A DNA stretch of 64,000 bases from Chryseobacterium gallinarum (GTDB lineage: Bacteria; Bacteroidota; Bacteroidia; Flavobacteriales; Weeksellaceae): positions 3,848,001 to 3,912,000 of the forward strand of contig NZ_CP009928.1 in NCBI RefSeq assembly GCF_001021975.1. The letters run 5' to 3'. A model generated the notes under the pieces. That model made no database searches and was not told the DNA's origin. It worked only from the letters and a program-made list of their open reading frames with translations. Every line of letters begins with the position of its first letter. Positions within the stretch are counted from its first letter, which is position 1. Shown here piece after piece: positions 62,363-64,000 of this stretch. The position numbers and the translations under genes are program-made.

Positions 62363-63307
62363 ATGGAAAAAAGAAAAATCAAAAATACTGATTTAACAGT
62401 AGCACCTGTTAATTTCGGAGGAAATGTTTTTGGATGGACGCTGGACGAAAAACAGTCTTTTGATATATTAGACCGGTTTACTGCAGCGGGATTTAATTTT
62501 GTAGACACTGCAGACACGTATTCATGGTGGGTAAACGGTAAGGGCGGACAATCTGAAGAAATCATCGGTAAATGGATGAAAAACCGCTCCAATCGTAATG
62601 ATATCGTATTGGCTACCAAAGTAGGATCAGAAACCAAAGAACATGGTTTTGACATCAGCAAAAAACATATCCTTCAATCGGTAGATGAGTCTCTGCAAAG
62701 ACTCCAGACCGATCATATTGATATTTATTACACACATTTTGATGACAATGTTACTCCTGTAGAAGAAACACTTTCGGCATATGATGAAATTATCAAAGCT
62801 GGTAAAGTGCGCTATATTGCGGCCTCCAATCTTTCCCCGGAACGCTTGAGAGCTTCTTTTGATGCTGCTGAGAAAAACAATCTTCCTAAATATGTGGCTT
62901 TACAGCCTCACTACAATCTGATGGAAAGAGAAGGTTTTGAAAAAAATTACGCTCCTTTGGTAAAGGAATTTGACCTGAGTGTATTTCCATACTGGTCTCT
63001 TGCAGCAGGCTTTTTAACAGGTAAATATCGTGAAGAAGCAGACTTTACCAAAAGCCCGAGAGGTGAAGGGGTAAGAAAATATTTAACTCCTAAAGGGCGT
63101 GATGTTTTAAAAGCATTGGATCAGGTCAGTGAAAAGCATCATACACAGCAAAGCACAGTCGCCCTGGCATGGCTATTAGCTAATCCTTTGATCACAGCAC
63201 CCATTGTAAGTGCTACGAGTGCAGCTCAGCTTGATACCCTGTTCAATGCTCCCAAACTGGTTTTAGATCAGGAAGATCTTGATTGCCTTAATAAGGCAAG
63301 CCATTAA
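62363..63307 (+). CDS. Aldo/keto reductase
   Basis: A 314-residue (beta/alpha)8 NADPH-dependent oxidoreductase. The catalytic tetrad reads D48, Y53, K86 and H125 (FVDTADTYSWW, LATKVG, YYTHFDDN). Other family parts are SNLSPERL, LQPHYNLMER and LANPLITAPIVSATS. It belongs to the YajO/YghZ-like general group; substrate unknown. It starts 113 bp after the efflux adaptor and is probably separate from that operon. Confidence 0.93.
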   Translation: MEKRKIKNTDLTVAPVNFGGNVFGWTLDEKQSFDILDRFTAAGFNFVDTADTYSWWVNGKGGQSEEIIGKWMKNRSNRNDIVLATKVGSETKEHGFDISKKHILQSVDESLQRLQTDHIDIYYTHFDDNVTPVEETLSAYDEIIKAGKVRYIAASNLSPERLRASFDAAEKNNLPKYVALQPHYNLMEREGFEKNYAPLVKEFDLSVFPYWSLAAGFLTGKYREEADFTKSPRGEGVRKYLTPKGRDVLKALDQVSEKHHTQQSTVALAWLLANPLITAPIVSATSAAQLDTLFNAPKLVLDQEDLDCLNKASH

Positions 63308-63405
63308 TTTTCCAAAGATTTCTATATAAGGCGAAATCTTCACTGGCAAATTTTGTAGGTCAATATAAAAAAATCCGTTCTGATATTGAACGGATTTTGT
63401 CATTT

Positions 63406-64000
63406 TTAGTCTGAATATTCTTTCAGCAGTTGTCTGTAGCTCATAAGAATAGACGACTTTGAAATAAATCCGATGAAATCATTATCCGTACTTACTACCG
63501 GAAGGTTCCATACACCGGTATCATCAAAAGTCTGGAGGATATCCAGCGGTTTATTTTCACGGTGAAGAATAGCAGGCGGTGCTTTCATAATTTGAGATAC
63601 CGTTTGCAGCGGATCTATCTCCTTATTAAAAAGATAAGGCCTGATATCATCTAATGTAAGCACACCTTTCAGTTTCTTATGTTCATCTGTTATAGCAAAA
63701 ATGTTTTTATTTCCACTTTTTACAAGCTCAAACAGCTCCGTGACTGTCGCATTTTCATAAATCATCTGGGAATACTGATCGATAAAATCTTCTGTTCTTA
63801 AGGCAAAAAGAAGGTTCTTGTCGTGTTTATTCGTGAAAATTTTACCTTCATCAGCCAGAGATTTCAACTCCGGAGAAATAGGAGAGAACCATTTGGCAAT
63901 AAGGTACGACATTACCGCTACAATCATCAGGGGAATAAACAGGTCATATCCAAAACTGGATTCTGCAATCAGGAATATGGCTGTAAGCGGGGCATAGAGT
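63406..64000 (-). CDS. ClC-type chloride channel with CBS pair, 3' part; 5' end outside window
   Basis: The frame is open to the window end on the minus strand. The first visible residues (LYAPLTAIFLIAESSFGYDLFIPLMIVAVMSYLIAKW) match the last membrane helices of ClC channels (the APLTAIxLIxExT segment). After them come two CBS domains: IYENATVTELFELVKSGNKNIFAITDEHKKLKGVLTLDDI and IMKAPPAILHRENKPLDILQTFDDTGVWNLPVVSTDNDFIGFISKSSIL. The internal ATG at 63927 is not the real start. The gene is convergent with the aldo/keto reductase. Confidence 0.92.
   Translation of the reverse strand, partial: LYAPLTAIFLIAESSFGYDLFIPLMIVAVMSYLIAKWFSPISPELKSLADEGKIFTNKHDKNLLFALRTEDFIDQYSQMIYENATVTELFELVKSGNKNIFAITDEHKKLKGVLTLDDIRPYLFNKEIDPLQTVSQIMKAPPAILHRENKPLDILQTFDDTGVWNLPVVSTDNDFIGFISKSSILMSYRQLLKEYSD

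Overview
The window looks like chromosomal DNA of a flavobacterium, most likely Chryseobacterium or a close relative (Weeksellaceae, Bacteroidota). The reasons are: AT-rich intergenic DNA; many promoters with the Bacteroidota -7 box TAnnTTTG; a secreted protein with a type IX secretion (Por) C-terminal signal; bacillithiol-type proteins; a ligase-associated DNA repair cluster; and a CzcA-type RND pump fused to its outer-membrane partner. No sequence search was run, so the genus is inferred from protein families and style. I see no prophage, no CRISPR array and no intact transposase.

Layout. 1-4.6 kb: the 3' part of ligD (NHEJ ligase/polymerase), a small membrane protein, a DUF2383 protein and a large T9SS cargo protein. 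4.6-5.7 kb: a gene-poor stretch with tRNA-Arg(CCT), a possible 315-bp MITE and an inverted pair of perfect DnaA boxes. 5.7-8.4 kb: pncA, then a tightly overlapping operon with a bacillithiol-transferase-like DinB protein, a DUF1569 protein, YtxJ and a Crp/Fnr regulator. 8.5-10.9 kb: a MocR regulator divergent from an EamA transporter. 11-20.3 kb: a stress island with a Crp/Fnr regulator, small lipoproteins, a YciE ferritin-like protein, a large catalase, a PncC-like protein, an SDR, an FAD-Rieske oxidoreductase and a DUF6766 protein. 20.3-23 kb: an AraC regulator divergent from a secreted flavodoxin-RidA fusion, then an FMN split-barrel protein.

23.3-29.8 kb (minus strand): the ligase-associated DNA damage response cluster (exonuclease, ligase, DEXH helicase, PdeM) with gpmA inserted before pdeM. 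29.9-37.1 kb: single metabolic and transport genes (PPC protein, CatA-like acetyltransferase, MBL hydrolase, NrtR-like regulator, MFS, FrnE-like DsbA, nucleosidase, GNAT, esterase). 37.2-46.2 kb (minus strand): a hydroxamate siderophore locus with TonB receptor, PLP decarboxylase, NIS-synthetase/acyltransferase fusion, N-hydroxylase and MATE exporter. It resembles bisucaberin/desferrioxamine logic. 46.5-52.9 kb: a MocR regulator divergent from a biotin operon whose first gene encodes an unrecognised ferritin-like diiron protein, followed by bioF, bioD, bioB and bioA. 53-55 kb: a divergent MFS/AraC pair. 55.5-62.2 kb: two unknown proteins and a heavy-metal RND efflux operon. 62.3-64 kb: an aldo/keto reductase and the 3' end of a ClC chloride channel.

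The strongest leads are the diiron protein at the head of the biotin operon, two TATGA-N6-TCATA operators at nearly the same distance from TAnnTTTG boxes around a Crp/Fnr gene, the shared 16-bp back-to-back promoter layout at two paralogous AraC loci, and the fused siderophore enzyme.
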